Origin: an uncultured Celeribacter sp.
GTDB taxonomy: Bacteria > Pseudomonadota > Alphaproteobacteria > Rhodobacterales > Rhodobacteraceae
Assembly (NCBI RefSeq): GCF_963676475.1
Contig: NZ_OY781106.1
Coordinates: forward strand, 2,666,001 to 2,730,000
DNA: 64,000 bases
Reading direction: 5' to 3'
The position numbers and the translations under genes are program-made. Below, one piece after another: positions 26,331-34,703 of this stretch; within the stretch, counting starts at the first letter, position 1; every line of letters begins with the position of its first letter. A model generated the notes under the pieces. It was not told the DNA's origin, did no database searches, and was given only the letters and a program-made list of their open reading frames with translations.

Positions 26331-26924
26331 GTGAGCGGACGGCAGGATATCGAAGATCTGATTGATCTCATGGCGCGTTTGCCGGGGCTTGGGCCCCGGT
26401 CAGCGCGGCGTGCCGTTTTGCACCTGATTCAGAAACGCGGACGTCTGATGCAGCCCTTGGCGCAGTCCATGCAACAGGTCGCGGACAGCGCGCGCGAATG
26501 CCTGCGCTGTGGCAATATTGGCACCGGCGATCTCTGTGACATCTGCGTGGACGAGCGCCGCGCCAATGGCGAATTGTGTATTGTTGAGGATGTCTCCGAT
26601 CTTTGGGCGATGGAACGCGCGGGCGTGTTCAAAGGCCGCTACCATGTGCTGGGCGGGACGCTCTCGGCGCTCGATGCCATCGGGCCGGAGGAGCTGCGCA
26701 TTCCCCTGCTGGTTCAGCGCGTAGCCGATGAACAGGTGCGCGAGGTGATCCTTGCGCTTGGCGCCACCGTCGATGGCCAGACGACGGCGCATTACATTTC
26801 CGACGAACTATCAGGACGCTGCGAGATCAGCTCTCTGGCTCAGGGCGTGCCGGTCGGGGGCGAGCTTGATTACCTCGACGATGGCACAATCACCGCCGCG
26901 CTCACGGCCCGCAAACGCCTCTAA
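26331..26924 (+). CDS. recR: Recombination mediator protein RecR
   Basis: RecR works with RecO (and RecF) to load RecA on SSB-coated gaps. The 197-residue protein has the N-terminal helix-hairpin-helix (LPGLGPRSARRAVLHLI), a four-cysteine zinc finger (CLRCGNIGTGDLCDIC, about 56-71), a Toprim domain (LCIVEDVSDLWAME onwards) and the C-terminal Walker-B-like segment. The start is GTG at 26331, 3 bases after the ybaB stop, with only a weak ribosome-binding site (AAAAG), so translational coupling to ybaB is likely. A strong terminator follows at 26941. Confidence 0.95.
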   Translation: MSGRQDIEDLIDLMARLPGLGPRSARRAVLHLIQKRGRLMQPLAQSMQQVADSARECLRCGNIGTGDLCDICVDERRANGELCIVEDVSDLWAMERAGVFKGRYHVLGGTLSALDAIGPEELRIPLLVQRVADEQVREVILALGATVDGQTTAHYISDELSGRCEISSLAQGVPVGGELDYLDDGTITAALTARKRL

Positions 26925-26940
26925 AACCTTATCTGATAAC

Positions 26941-26976
26941 AAAAAACCCGAAGCCGAGGCTCCGGGTTTTGTTTTT
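26941..26976. terminator. Bidirectional terminator between recR and trcR
   Basis: AAAACCCG and its complement CGGGTTTT with an inner AGCC/GGCT stem, flanked by an A-run on the left and TTTTGTTTTT on the right. It separates convergent recR and trcR. Confidence 0.88.
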
Positions 26977-26992
26977 CCAAAGGAGGCGCCTT

Positions 26993-27730
26993 TTAGGCGT
27001 CGTCGTCCTCGTCATCCGAATCCGGCAGGTTGAAGAAGCTGTCCGCATCCGGCACGCTCTCGTCGCGCTCATCCTCGTCGTCTTGCGACAGGGAGAAGGT
27101 TTCCAGCCCGGAAATCGCGGTCGGCATTTTCGGCTCATCGGCATCCGCCGTCAGCGAATCCTCGGTGGACAGAAGCTTGCGACGTTCGTCATCCGTCATA
27201 TTGGCGGCGATGTTTTTCGCAGCTTTCTGAACGGCGGCATCCAGCTCTGTCTGTTTGCACAGACCCAGAGCCACCGGGTCGATCGGCTGCATGTTGGCGA
27301 TGTTCCAGTGGGTGCGTTCGCGGATCGACTGGATCGTCGGCTTGGTGGTGCCTACGAGTTTCGCAATCTGGCCGTCAGACAATTCCGGGTGGAATTTCAC
27401 CAGCCAGAGGATCGAATTCGGACGGTCCTGACGTTTCGACAGCGGCGTGTAGCGCGGGCCACGACGTTTCTCTTCGCCCTGAGCGGCCGCGTTGAATTTG
27501 AGCTTCAGCCGGTGCATCGGGTTTTCTTCCGCCGTTTTGATCTCTTCGGCAGTCAATTGGTTGTTCGACACCGGATCGAACCCACGCACGCCGCCCGCGA
27601 CGTCCCCGTCGGCGATGCCCTGAACTTCCAGCTCATGCAGACCACAGAAATCGGCGATCTGTTTGAAGCTCAGCGTGGTATTGTCGACCAGCCAAACAGC
27701 GGTGGCCTTTGCCATAATCGGTTTTGCCAT
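26993..27730 (-). CDS. trcR: DUF1013 cell-cycle transcriptional regulator TrcR
   Basis: A 245-residue DUF1013 protein, a family limited to alphaproteobacteria; members are annotated as the cell-cycle regulator TrcR. It opens MAKPIMAKATAVWLVDNTTLSFKQIA, with a helix-turn-helix-like segment at SFKQIADFCGLHELEVQGIADG and a second at LSDGQIAKLVGTTKPTIQSIRERTHWN (about 116-142). The last 50 residues are highly acidic and end in DSDDEDDDA. The double HTH suggests DNA binding. The ATG at 27730 has AAGGAG upstream. It is divergent from the RNase T2 gene. Confidence 0.9.
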   Translation of the reverse strand: MAKPIMAKATAVWLVDNTTLSFKQIADFCGLHELEVQGIADGDVAGGVRGFDPVSNNQLTAEEIKTAEENPMHRLKLKFNAAAQGEEKRRGPRYTPLSKRQDRPNSILWLVKFHPELSDGQIAKLVGTTKPTIQSIRERTHWNIANMQPIDPVALGLCKQTELDAAVQKAAKNIAANMTDDERRKLLSTEDSLTADADEPKMPTAISGLETFSLSQDDEDERDESVPDADSFFNLPDSDDEDDDA

Positions 27731-27872
27731 GGGTCACACTCCTTAAAAATGCGGCTCTCCCCGGATACACCTTTCCCGTCGCCTCAAAGGGCTTTCCCCG
27801 GCTGGGGACGGTTCTCGTTGTCGGGGAACTTGGCGGCTGTATAGTGCGGATCGAGAAAAGAGGAAAGAGAAA

Positions 27873-28514
27873 ATGCGTCACCGCATCGTGAGTGCCCTTG
27901 TGGGGCTTGGACTTTTGACTGCCGCGCCCGGTTTCGCCGACGGCGAGCCTGCGGGGGATTTCGACTATTACGTGCTGTCGCTGTCCTGGTCTCCGACATG
28001 GTGTGCGCTCGAAGGCGAGGCGCGCAATTCGCCGCAATGCGATCAGGACTTCGGATGGGTGCTGCACGGTCTCTGGCCGCAATATGAGCGCGGCTGGCCG
28101 TCTTATTGCAACACAACCGCCCATGATCCGTCGAAACGCGAAACCGCCGCCATGGCCGACATCATGGGCACCTCAGGCGCGGCCTGGTATCAATGGAAGA
28201 AACACGGCCGCTGCTCCGGCCTGTCCCCGCAAGATTTCCTCGCACTGTCCCGCGAAGCTTTTGACCGCATAACCCGGCCCGAGGCGTTCCGCAATCTCAA
28301 GGACGACGTCAAACTCCCGGCTGCCGTTGTCGAAGACGCCTTTCTCAAGGACAACCCCGGCCTTGAGCGCAACGAAATCACCGTCACCTGCAAAGCCTCG
28401 CGCATCCAAGAAGTCCGCATCTGCCTGACCCGCGATCTGGAGCCACGAAAATGCGGCGCCGATGTCATTCGGGACTGCACGCTGGACGATGCGCTTTTTG
28501 AGGCCATAGACTGA
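27873..28514 (+). CDS. Secreted ribonuclease T2 family protein
   Basis: A 213-residue protein with a signal peptide (1-22, cleavage near GFA) and an RNase T2 domain: CAS I HGLWPQ (65-70) with catalytic H65, and CAS II WKKHGRC (108-114) with H111. T2 enzymes cut single-stranded RNA through 2',3'-cyclic intermediates in the periplasm or outside the cell. The usual acidic residue of CAS II (HEWxKHGTC) appears as Q107 in YQWKKHGRC, which may lower activity. Six or more cysteines fit the disulphide-rich fold. The ATG at 27873 has GAGGAAAG upstream. CpdB (16160) could act on its cyclic-nucleotide products. Confidence 0.9.
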   Translation: MRHRIVSALVGLGLLTAAPGFADGEPAGDFDYYVLSLSWSPTWCALEGEARNSPQCDQDFGWVLHGLWPQYERGWPSYCNTTAHDPSKRETAAMADIMGTSGAAWYQWKKHGRCSGLSPQDFLALSREAFDRITRPEAFRNLKDDVKLPAAVVEDAFLKDNPGLERNEITVTCKASRIQEVRICLTRDLEPRKCGADVIRDCTLDDALFEAID

Positions 28515-28568
28515 GTATTTCGGCTGCAATGAAAACAGCCTTTGCCTTCATCGCAGCTTTAAATACTC
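28513..28568. repeat. Imperfect palindrome made of two inverted GAGTATTT elements
   Basis: The left half reads GAGTATTT-CG-GCTGCAATGAA. The right half is its near-complement (TTCAT, GCAGC, AAATACTC). It fills the gap between the convergent RNase T2 and quinone oxidoreductase genes and overlaps both stop regions, so it may act as a bidirectional terminator. A single copy of the same motif lies at 58880. Confidence 0.7.
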
Positions 28569-29553
28569 AAATTTCGAGAACGATCTTGCCGATATGCGCG
28601 CCGCTTTCCATATGCGCATGCGCTTTTGCGGCATCCTCCAAAGCATAGGTGCTGTCCATCACCGGGCCGACCTGCCCCGCCTCGATGAGCGGCCAAACCT
28701 TGGCCAAGAGAGCCGCTGCGATTTTAGCCTTGGCCTCATCCGATTGCGGGCGCAGCGTCGAGCCGGTGAGCGTCAGGCGCTTCATCATCACCTGCGCGAA
28801 GTTCACTTCGGCCTTGGAGCCTTGCAGAAAAGCAATGTTGACCAAGCGGCCTTCCATCGCCAACGCTTTGATATTGCGGGGGATATAGCTGTCGCCGACC
28901 ATATCTAAGATAAGATTCATGCCGCCTTCGGATTTCACGACGTCGACGAAATCCTCTTCACGGTAGTTGATCGCGCGCTCAGCACCCAGCCCCGCGCAGG
29001 CTTTGCATTTCTCATCGGAGCCGGCAGTGGCAAACACCCGTGCGCCAAAGGCCCGCGCCAATTGGATCGCGGTCGTGCCGATGCCGGACGAACCACCGTG
29101 GACCAGAAACCGCTCTCCGGCCTGCAAGCCGCCCCGCATGAAGACATTCGACCAGACGGTAAAGAACGTCTCCGGCAGGCAGGCGGCCTCTTTCAAAGAC
29201 ATGCCGTTGGGCACCGGCAAAGCATGCGCCGCAGGGGTCGCGACATATTCGGCGTAGCCGCCGCCGGGCAAAAGCGCGCAAACGTGATCACCAATGCGCC
29301 AGTCGCTAACTGCTGCCCCCACGGCGACAACCTCCCCCGCGCCTTCGAGACCCGGAAGGTCCGATGCACCGGGCGGCGGGTTATAAAGCCCGGCACGTTG
29401 CAGCGCGTCAGGCCGGTTCACGCCAGCATAGGCCAATTTGATCACGATCTCGTCGGCTTTGGGTGTCGGCACAGGGCGCGTGCAGGGTTTGAGAACCTCC
29501 GGCCCGCCCACTTCGGAAATTTCGACCGCACGCATCATATCGGGCAAGCTCAT
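28567..29553 (-). CDS. NAD(P)H quinone oxidoreductase, zeta-crystallin (PIG3) type
   Basis: A 328-residue zinc-independent MDR-family oxidoreductase. The N-terminal GroES-like domain lacks the zinc-ligand cysteines of alcohol dehydrogenases. The Rossmann fold carries VHGGSSGIGTTAIQLA (about 148-163), typical of NADPH:quinone reductases and the PIG3 group. Likely role: NADPH-dependent two-electron or one-electron reduction of quinones; the natural substrate is unknown. Its ATG overlaps the COQ9-family stop by 4 bases (ATGA), which fixes the start and shows translational coupling with a ubiquinone-associated gene. Confidence 0.88.
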   Translation of the reverse strand: MSLPDMMRAVEISEVGGPEVLKPCTRPVPTPKADEIVIKLAYAGVNRPDALQRAGLYNPPPGASDLPGLEGAGEVVAVGAAVSDWRIGDHVCALLPGGGYAEYVATPAAHALPVPNGMSLKEAACLPETFFTVWSNVFMRGGLQAGERFLVHGGSSGIGTTAIQLARAFGARVFATAGSDEKCKACAGLGAERAINYREEDFVDVVKSEGGMNLILDMVGDSYIPRNIKALAMEGRLVNIAFLQGSKAEVNFAQVMMKRLTLTGSTLRPQSDEAKAKIAAALLAKVWPLIEAGQVGPVMDSTYALEDAAKAHAHMESGAHIGKIVLEI

Positions 29554-30269
29554 TGAGACGCCCCTCCGGCATTTTGCGTTCCGTTTTGCGTACCGGGCAC
29601 ATCGTCGCGGCCCACACCCGCAGGCGCCTTGACCATCGACAAGACCGCATTGGGCAGCGCGAACATCGCAGCCAGCGCCTTATTGCCCCGCACTGTGGCT
29701 TTGGCTTTCTCGATCTGCATCACATCGTCGATGCGACGGTCAAGAAAGGCCTTGGTGTCGACGAATCCTTCGCTGTCATCGCCCAGCCAAAACAGCACGG
29801 TCGATGCGAACACACCCGATAGTGTCGCGCGTTTCGTGTACCAATTCACATCATTCGAACTGTCGCCCAAGGCAGTCCAGATCGCATCCGCCGTTTCCCA
29901 CACCAGCTTTGTCCCTTCAGCCGCGTAGATCGGCAGGGAGAAAAGCGACATGCCGCGTCGCACCACTTCGCGATCCACCGATTGCAGCCGGATCCACACC
30001 GCGTGCGCAATCCGGTCGCGAAACCGCATTTCTGAGAGGTCCGCCGCTTCGAGCGCCGCCACCATCTCCCGGTCGCCACGTTTGTGATAGGCGGCTGCCA
30101 AATCGACCGATCCACGCGGGGCCGCGACCTTGGCCAAGCCTTCGGAGACCCCCGAATCAGCCACGGCGGATGTGAAGGTTTCCGGTCCCCAACCGTCAAA
30201 AACCACGTGAATCAGCGCTGCATCGAGCAGTTTTTCACGGGTCGGATCGGGATAAGCGGTGGTTGGCAT
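29550..30269 (-). CDS. COQ9 family protein
   Basis: A 239-residue homologue of COQ9, the lipid-binding helper of ubiquinone biosynthesis that presents intermediates to the COQ7 hydroxylase in mitochondria. The N-terminal half is TetR-fold-like (REKLLDAALIHVVFDGWGPETFTSAVADSG, split around the helix turn). The C-terminal region has the conserved WYTKRATLSGVFASTVLFWLGD block and the DRRIDDVMQIEK segment. I start at the ATG at 30269, behind GGAGG, rather than 13 codons upstream. It is co-transcribed with the quinone oxidoreductase downstream, which supports a quinone context. Confidence 0.9.
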   Translation of the reverse strand: MPTTAYPDPTREKLLDAALIHVVFDGWGPETFTSAVADSGVSEGLAKVAAPRGSVDLAAAYHKRGDREMVAALEAADLSEMRFRDRIAHAVWIRLQSVDREVVRRGMSLFSLPIYAAEGTKLVWETADAIWTALGDSSNDVNWYTKRATLSGVFASTVLFWLGDDSEGFVDTKAFLDRRIDDVMQIEKAKATVRGNKALAAMFALPNAVLSMVKAPAGVGRDDVPGTQNGTQNAGGASQ

Positions 30270-30381
30270 GTCTTTGTCCTCCTTCAGAGTCTCGGGCATA
30301 GTAGACAAGCTAGGATGACTTTGCTATACGGCCAGCTCCTGCAATTTTTGCAAATCTAACTTAGGAAGGTGGTGACACCAC

Positions 30382-30588
30382 ATGCAGGTTAGCGTTCGTG
30401 ACAACAACGTCGATCAGGCCCTCCGGGCTCTGAAGAAAAAACTTCAACGCGAAGGCGTTTTCCGCGAAATGAAGCTCAAGCAACATTTCGAGAAGCCGTC
30501 CGTGAAGAAAGCGCGCGAGAAGGCCGAGGCCGTCCGCCGTGCCCGCAAGCTGGCTCGTAAAAAAGCTCAGCGCGAAGGCATGCTCTAA
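30382..30588 (+). CDS. rpsU: 30S ribosomal protein S21
   Basis: This 68-residue basic protein has the S21 pattern: MQVSVRDNNVDQALRALKKK, then a REGVFREMKLKQHFEKPS segment and a Lys/Arg-rich C-terminal helix. S21 sits near the anti-Shine-Dalgarno region of 16S rRNA and helps initiation. The leader has GGAAGGTGG upstream of the ATG. It is monocistronic, divergent from the COQ9 gene, and ends at a strong terminator. Confidence 0.97.
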   Translation: MQVSVRDNNVDQALRALKKKLQREGVFREMKLKQHFEKPSVKKAREKAEAVRRARKLARKKAQREGML

Positions 30589-30640
30589 TTAGGGCGAGTT
30601 CGACGTTTCGAACGGTCCTTTTGGGACATTGAACAGATAG

Positions 30641-30676
30641 ACCTCCCGACAGACCTCTGTCGGGAGGTTTTCTTTT
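30641..30676 (+). terminator. Rho-independent terminator after rpsU
   Basis: A perfect 13-bp stem, ACCTCCCGACAGA / TCTGTCGGGAGGT with a 2-base loop, followed by TTTCTTTT. Confidence 0.92.
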
Positions 30677-30747
30677 GCCGAAAGGATACACGACACGAAA
30701 ACGGGCGCGAGACACCGCGCCCGCTCCGTCAAAACCTACGCCTCAGA

Positions 30748-31800
30748 TCAGCTTGTGAAATCGGTGATCACCGTCACCCCGTTCACATTGAAATTCGACA
30801 TATCGTTATAGACATCAATGATCCCCGACAGGTTGGTCGTCGCGGTCACAAGATCACCTGGCTGCAGTTTTTTCGTCGCCACCTGGCTCAAGAGGTAGGG
30901 GAATTCGCTGCGCGGCATACCGAAAGAGCCGAGGAAGGAGACTTCATCCGCGATGATGCTGTTCACCGTGATCGGAATTTCGCCCTCTTTGCCCATCGGA
31001 GTCATACCGATCTGCACCGCGCGGCCCTTGCGCTGGACGCTTTTGAGCGAGCTTTGAAGCGTCGCATTGATCCCCAGCGCGTCGATGCTGACATGTGCGC
31101 CGCCGTGGGTGATCTCCTTGATCGCCTCGACCGGATCGGTGTCCTTGCTGTTGACCGCATGCACCGCGCCCATGCGCGTGGCGAAGTCGAGCTTGTCCTG
31201 CGCGATGTCCACGGCGATGACATTGGCGCCCGCCGCCGTCGCGATCTGAATCGCCGACAGGCCGACACCGCCCGCGCCATAGACCGCGACCCATTCGCCG
31301 GGCTTGACCTGACCGACGCTGAGCACGCCGTGATAGGCGGTCATGAAACGACAGCCCATACCAGCGGCCTGTTCAAACCCGACCTCTTCCGGCAGCGGAA
31401 TAAGGTTGAAATCGGCGACCGGCACATGGGCATATTCCGCGAAGCCGCCATTGTAGGTGAACCCCGGCATGGTCTGATTGTCGCAAACGTTGGAATGACC
31501 TTCGAGACAATGATGACAGGTGCCATCGCCACAGGTAAAGGGCACGACCACCCGGTCACCCACCTTGACCTTGCGCACGTTCTTGCCCACGGCCTTCACG
31601 ATACCGCTCATCTCATGCCCGCCGATCATCGGCAAAGGCGCGAGAAACCCGGTCCACTCGCCTTTCCAGCCATGCCAGTCGCTGCGGCAGATGCCACAGG
31701 CTTTCACCTCCACGATGGCTCCATCATCGGTCAGCTCAGGCTCAGGAACGTCCTTGATTTCAAGGGGTTCATTGAAGGCGGTCAGAACTGCTGCTTTCAT
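30748..31800 (-). CDS. Zinc-dependent alcohol dehydrogenase
   Basis: A 350-residue NAD-dependent MDR alcohol dehydrogenase. Catalytic zinc ligands are C38 (in GICRSDWHGW), H62 (in GGHEMSG) and C150 (in GMGCRFMTAYHG). The structural zinc lobe has C90, C95, C98 and C106. The Rossmann motif is GAGGVG (175-180). It should oxidise a primary alcohol to an aldehyde. The start is the ATG at 31800 with AAGGA upstream. The promoter region carries a 34-bp palindrome at 31988-32021 whose core matches one in front of the aldehyde dehydrogenase gene at 34752-36272, so both are probably controlled together by the AcoR-like protein at 36409. Confidence 0.93.
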   Translation of the reverse strand: MKAAVLTAFNEPLEIKDVPEPELTDDGAIVEVKACGICRSDWHGWKGEWTGFLAPLPMIGGHEMSGIVKAVGKNVRKVKVGDRVVVPFTCGDGTCHHCLEGHSNVCDNQTMPGFTYNGGFAEYAHVPVADFNLIPLPEEVGFEQAAGMGCRFMTAYHGVLSVGQVKPGEWVAVYGAGGVGLSAIQIATAAGANVIAVDIAQDKLDFATRMGAVHAVNSKDTDPVEAIKEITHGGAHVSIDALGINATLQSSLKSVQRKGRAVQIGMTPMGKEGEIPITVNSIIADEVSFLGSFGMPRSEFPYLLSQVATKKLQPGDLVTATTNLSGIIDVYNDMSNFNVNGVTVITDFTS

Positions 31801-31987
31801 TTTGCATATCCTTTCTTGCGTCGCATCCGCCCCCCCTTCTCTCAGGATTGGCCAGAAATTCGACAGCACAGGTTACACAAAATCTGCGGCGAAAATTTGC
31901 ACCATTCCCATGGAGGGAAGACGGTTTATGCGATACAGATGGTGATCCTTTTTCTGCGCAGGACCACGTCGCGGCACATGCAAACAG

Positions 31988-32021
31988 GCACAACCTGTCT
32001 CAGTTCTGAGACAGGTTGTGC
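31988..32021. promoter_or_regulatory. Operator upstream of alcohol dehydrogenase
   Basis: A perfect inverted repeat with 16-bp arms (left arm GCACAACCTGTCTCAG) around two bases. Its core, TGTCTCA-GTTC-TGAGACA (31996-32013), is 196 bases upstream of the dehydrogenase ATG. The same core with a different 4-base centre occurs at 36383-36400. Confidence 0.75.
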
Positions 32022-32071
32022 GATAGCATTCTAAGAGATTGAGACGTCGTCAGGCGCCGCCTTTTGTCAGA

Positions 32072-34045
32072 TCAGTTCTTGCGGCGCGGCGTGGCATCGC
32101 CCCCGCGTGCGGGCGGCTTGCCGCCTTTGCGATGCGGTTTCTTGCCTGCCGGTTTGGAGCGATCGAATTTCGGCTTCTCGAACTTGGCCTTGGGCTTACC
32201 GGTCCCAGCCGGAGCTGCGCCACTTCCAGAGCCCCCGCCCACACGTGGTTTGCGCGCAGGCTTCGCGGGCGCATGAACCGCATCGTCGCGTTCCTTGCGT
32301 GGCTTTTTCTCATAGGGCTTCTTGGCGGCGGGCTTTTTGTCGAACGACCGCTGCGGACGCTCCTGCCCCTCGAGATACTCCTGCGAAGAGACATTCCCGC
32401 GCGGTTTGTCAAAGCGCTTCTTCGGCCCACCTTTACCGGGACGCCCCGCAGGGCTTTGACGCGGTGCAAAGGCCGGTGCGCCGGGCAGAGCCGTCACGGT
32501 GATCTCGTCTTCGAGCGACGCATCGGGACCGAGGTGATCCATGAAGCCCGTCAGAGCCGACTCTTTCAGCTCCACAAAGGTCTCATCGTCCTCCATGCGG
32601 ATTTTGCCGATCTGGGCTTTCTCCAGATTGCCCGCCCGACACAAAAGCGGCAAAAGCCAGCGCGGCTCAGCGCGCTGGTTACGCCCGACAGATAGCGACA
32701 CCCAGGCCGACGGGCCGAACTCGGCGCGCGGGTCTTGCGGGCGTTTCGCGGTGTGGACGTTCAACTCCTCAGGTGCGGACAGGCCCGCACGATAGAGACG
32801 CAGACAAGCGACCGCGATCTGTTCCGGGGAGAAACGGTCGTGGAGTTTTTCGGCGAATTGCAGCTCACCTTCCGTCAGCTCCGCCGCCCAAGCCGGATCG
32901 TCCATCAAACGGCTTTCATCTAGGGCGAGGATTTCTTCGGCAGTGGGCGCATATTTCCATTCCGCGTCGATCTTTGCCCATTTCAACAGGCGCGCCGCCT
33001 TTTTCGAAACGTTATCGGGCGCGATCAGCGCGGAGATGCCTTTGCGACCGGCACGACCCGTCCGACCGGAGCGGTGCAACAGGCCTTCGGTGTTGGTCGG
33101 CAGATCGGCGTGGATCACCAGTTCCAGATTGGGCAGGTCGATCCCGCGCGCGGCCACGTCGGTGGCGACACAAACACGCGCACGCCCATCGCGGAGCGCC
33201 TGCAACGCGTGGCTACGCTCGTCCTGCGACAGCTCACCCGAGAGGCTCACGACGGCAAAGCCACGGTTGGCGAAGCGCGCGGCCAGACGCGCCACGGCAG
33301 CACGCGTGTTGGCAAACACGATGGAAGTCTGGCTGTCGTGATAGCGCAGCAGGTTGATGATCGCGTGCTCGGAATCGCGCGGCGCACATTGGATCACCTG
33401 ATAGGAGATGTCGCTGTGCTGTTCGCGCTCGCTGATTGTGGTCACACGCACGGCATCGCGTTGATAGGTCTTGGCAATTTCGGCGATGGATTTCGACACG
33501 GTGGCCGAGAACAACAGCGTGCGACGGTCCTCGGGCGCTTCGCCCAGCATGAATTCGAGATCCTCGCGGAAGCCCAAGTCCAACATCTCGTCGGCTTCAT
33601 CCAGCACGATGGCGCGAATATCCGAGAGGTCCAGCGCACCGCGCGTGATGTGATCGCGCAAACGGCCCGGCGTGCCGACCACGATATGCGCGCCGCGCTC
33701 AAGGCTACGGCGTTCGGTGCGGGCATCCATACCGCCGATACAGGTCGAGATGCGCACGCCGGTTTTGCCGTAAAGCCACTCCAGCTCGCGGGCCACCTGC
33801 ATCGCCAATTCGCGTGTCGGTGCGATGGCCAGAGCCAGCGGGCTTCCGGCATGATCGAACCGCTCCGCATCACCCAAAAGCGTCGGCGCAATGGCGAGAC
33901 CAAAGCCCACGGTTTTGCCCGACCCCGTCTGGGCCGACACCAAAAGATCCGCCTCCGCAAGCTCGGGGGCGGTGACGGCGGTTTGCACGTCGGTAAGTGT
34001 GTCAAAACCGCGCTCGGCGAGCGCGTCGGAAAGGGGCGTCAGCAT
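32072..34045 (-). CDS. DEAD-box RNA helicase with DbpA-type C-terminus
   Basis: A 657-residue ATP-dependent RNA helicase. RecA-like domain 1 has motif I AQTGSGKT, PTRELA, TPGRL, the DEAD box (LDEADEM) and SAT (FSATVS). Domain 2 has ATDVAARGID and HRSGRTGRAG. After about residue 430 comes a small region resembling the DbpA RNA-binding domain. A 140-residue Lys/Arg/Gly/Pro-rich tail follows, probably disordered and RNA-binding. A role in ribosome assembly or RNA turnover is the usual one. An in-frame GTG at 34075 would add 10 residues; neither start has a good ribosome-binding site, and I prefer the ATG at 34045. It interrupts the alcohol/aldehyde gene set. Confidence 0.93.
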   Translation of the reverse strand: MLTPLSDALAERGFDTLTDVQTAVTAPELAEADLLVSAQTGSGKTVGFGLAIAPTLLGDAERFDHAGSPLALAIAPTRELAMQVARELEWLYGKTGVRISTCIGGMDARTERRSLERGAHIVVGTPGRLRDHITRGALDLSDIRAIVLDEADEMLDLGFREDLEFMLGEAPEDRRTLLFSATVSKSIAEIAKTYQRDAVRVTTISEREQHSDISYQVIQCAPRDSEHAIINLLRYHDSQTSIVFANTRAAVARLAARFANRGFAVVSLSGELSQDERSHALQALRDGRARVCVATDVAARGIDLPNLELVIHADLPTNTEGLLHRSGRTGRAGRKGISALIAPDNVSKKAARLLKWAKIDAEWKYAPTAEEILALDESRLMDDPAWAAELTEGELQFAEKLHDRFSPEQIAVACLRLYRAGLSAPEELNVHTAKRPQDPRAEFGPSAWVSLSVGRNQRAEPRWLLPLLCRAGNLEKAQIGKIRMEDDETFVELKESALTGFMDHLGPDASLEDEITVTALPGAPAFAPRQSPAGRPGKGGPKKRFDKPRGNVSSQEYLEGQERPQRSFDKKPAAKKPYEKKPRKERDDAVHAPAKPARKPRVGGGSGSGAAPAGTGKPKAKFEKPKFDRSKPAGKKPHRKGGKPPARGGDATPRRKN

Positions 34046-34205
34046 CAGGGGAAAATCCGTATGGGCGCCAAACACAGGCGCAAGATAGCGCCGTTTAGCG
34101 GGTTTGGGCGTGGGAGTCTACAGAAAGCCGCATTGGGAACAGCTCAGCAAAGCGTAGGAATGAGTATTTTCACCACGGAAAAGATCACAAGCGACCCCCG
34201 CCGAA

Positions 34206-34234
34206 CATTAAGATTAATCAGGTTAAGGTTAATG
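34206..34234. repeat. 29-bp AT-rich intergenic repeat, copy 2
   Basis: Same element as at 6910-6938, with CATTAA/TTAATG ends and two G/A differences inside. It lies between the DUF779 gene and the helicase gene. A weakly similar GAGTATTT motif (34162-34169) lies just before it. Confidence 0.7.
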
Positions 34235-34263
34235 CAAGGGAGTGCGCGCGCATTAAGAGGCGG

Positions 34264-34632
34264 TCAGGCCTCAGCGGCTTCGATCTCGGCCCATTCCTCA
34301 TCCGTAAACACCCGAGAGCGCGACAGAAAGCAAGTGCCCCGCCCGGTATCCAGGGAAAATCCCGCGCCATGGCCGGGGCCTGCGTCCAGGATCATCTGGC
34401 TGTGGCGCCAAATCTCGAACAGGCTTTCGGAAATCCAAACCGGCGCGCCTGCGACTTCGCCCAGTTTGATGTCACGCGCGCCGATCATATAGTCGCCGTT
34501 TTTGTAACACATCGGCGAGGAGCCATCACAACAGCCCCCCGACTGCACGAACATCACAGGGCCGTGGTCCGCGACAATCTCGTCGAGAAGGCTGCGGGCG
34601 GCGTCTGTGATCGTCACACGGTTGAGGGGCAT
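34264..34632 (-). CDS. DUF779 protein, aldehyde dehydrogenase partner
   Basis: A 122-residue DUF779 protein. It has the family's cysteine-rich block GGCCDGSSPMCY (32-43) and the conserved WRHSQMILDAGPGHGAGFSLD segment, split here for length. DUF779 genes commonly sit directly behind acetaldehyde dehydrogenase genes, as here, and are thought to be needed for or linked to the dehydrogenase, but the biochemical role is not established. The cysteine cluster suggests metal binding or redox chemistry. It is separated from the aldehyde dehydrogenase gene by 119 bases that hold two strong hairpins. Confidence 0.9.
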   Translation of the reverse strand: MPLNRVTITDAARSLLDEIVADHGPVMFVQSGGCCDGSSPMCYKNGDYMIGARDIKLGEVAGAPVWISESLFEIWRHSQMILDAGPGHGAGFSLDTGRGTCFLSRSRVFTDEEWAEIEAAEA

Positions 34633-34652
34633 TGTGTCCGACTTTCAAAAGC

Positions 34653-34699
34653 GGGGCATATGCGCACCCAAGGGGGGAGGAGGTATGCGCATATGCCCC
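34653..34699. other. Perfect 14-bp inverted repeat upstream of DUF779
   Basis: GGGGCATATGCGCA (34653-34666) and its exact complement TGCGCATATGCCCC (34686-34699) enclose a purine-rich 19-base loop. It lies 20 bases before the DUF779 start, so it may act as an operator or as an RNA hairpin that sets DUF779 expression relative to the upstream gene. Confidence 0.7.
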
Positions 34700-34703
34700 G
34701 GGA

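Noticed and set aside
31801..31990. Sigma-54 promoter between the adh operator and the adh start
   Set aside because: No GG-N10-GC element with acceptable flanks was found on the minus strand, and the local regulator lacks the AAA+ domain needed for sigma-54 activation.
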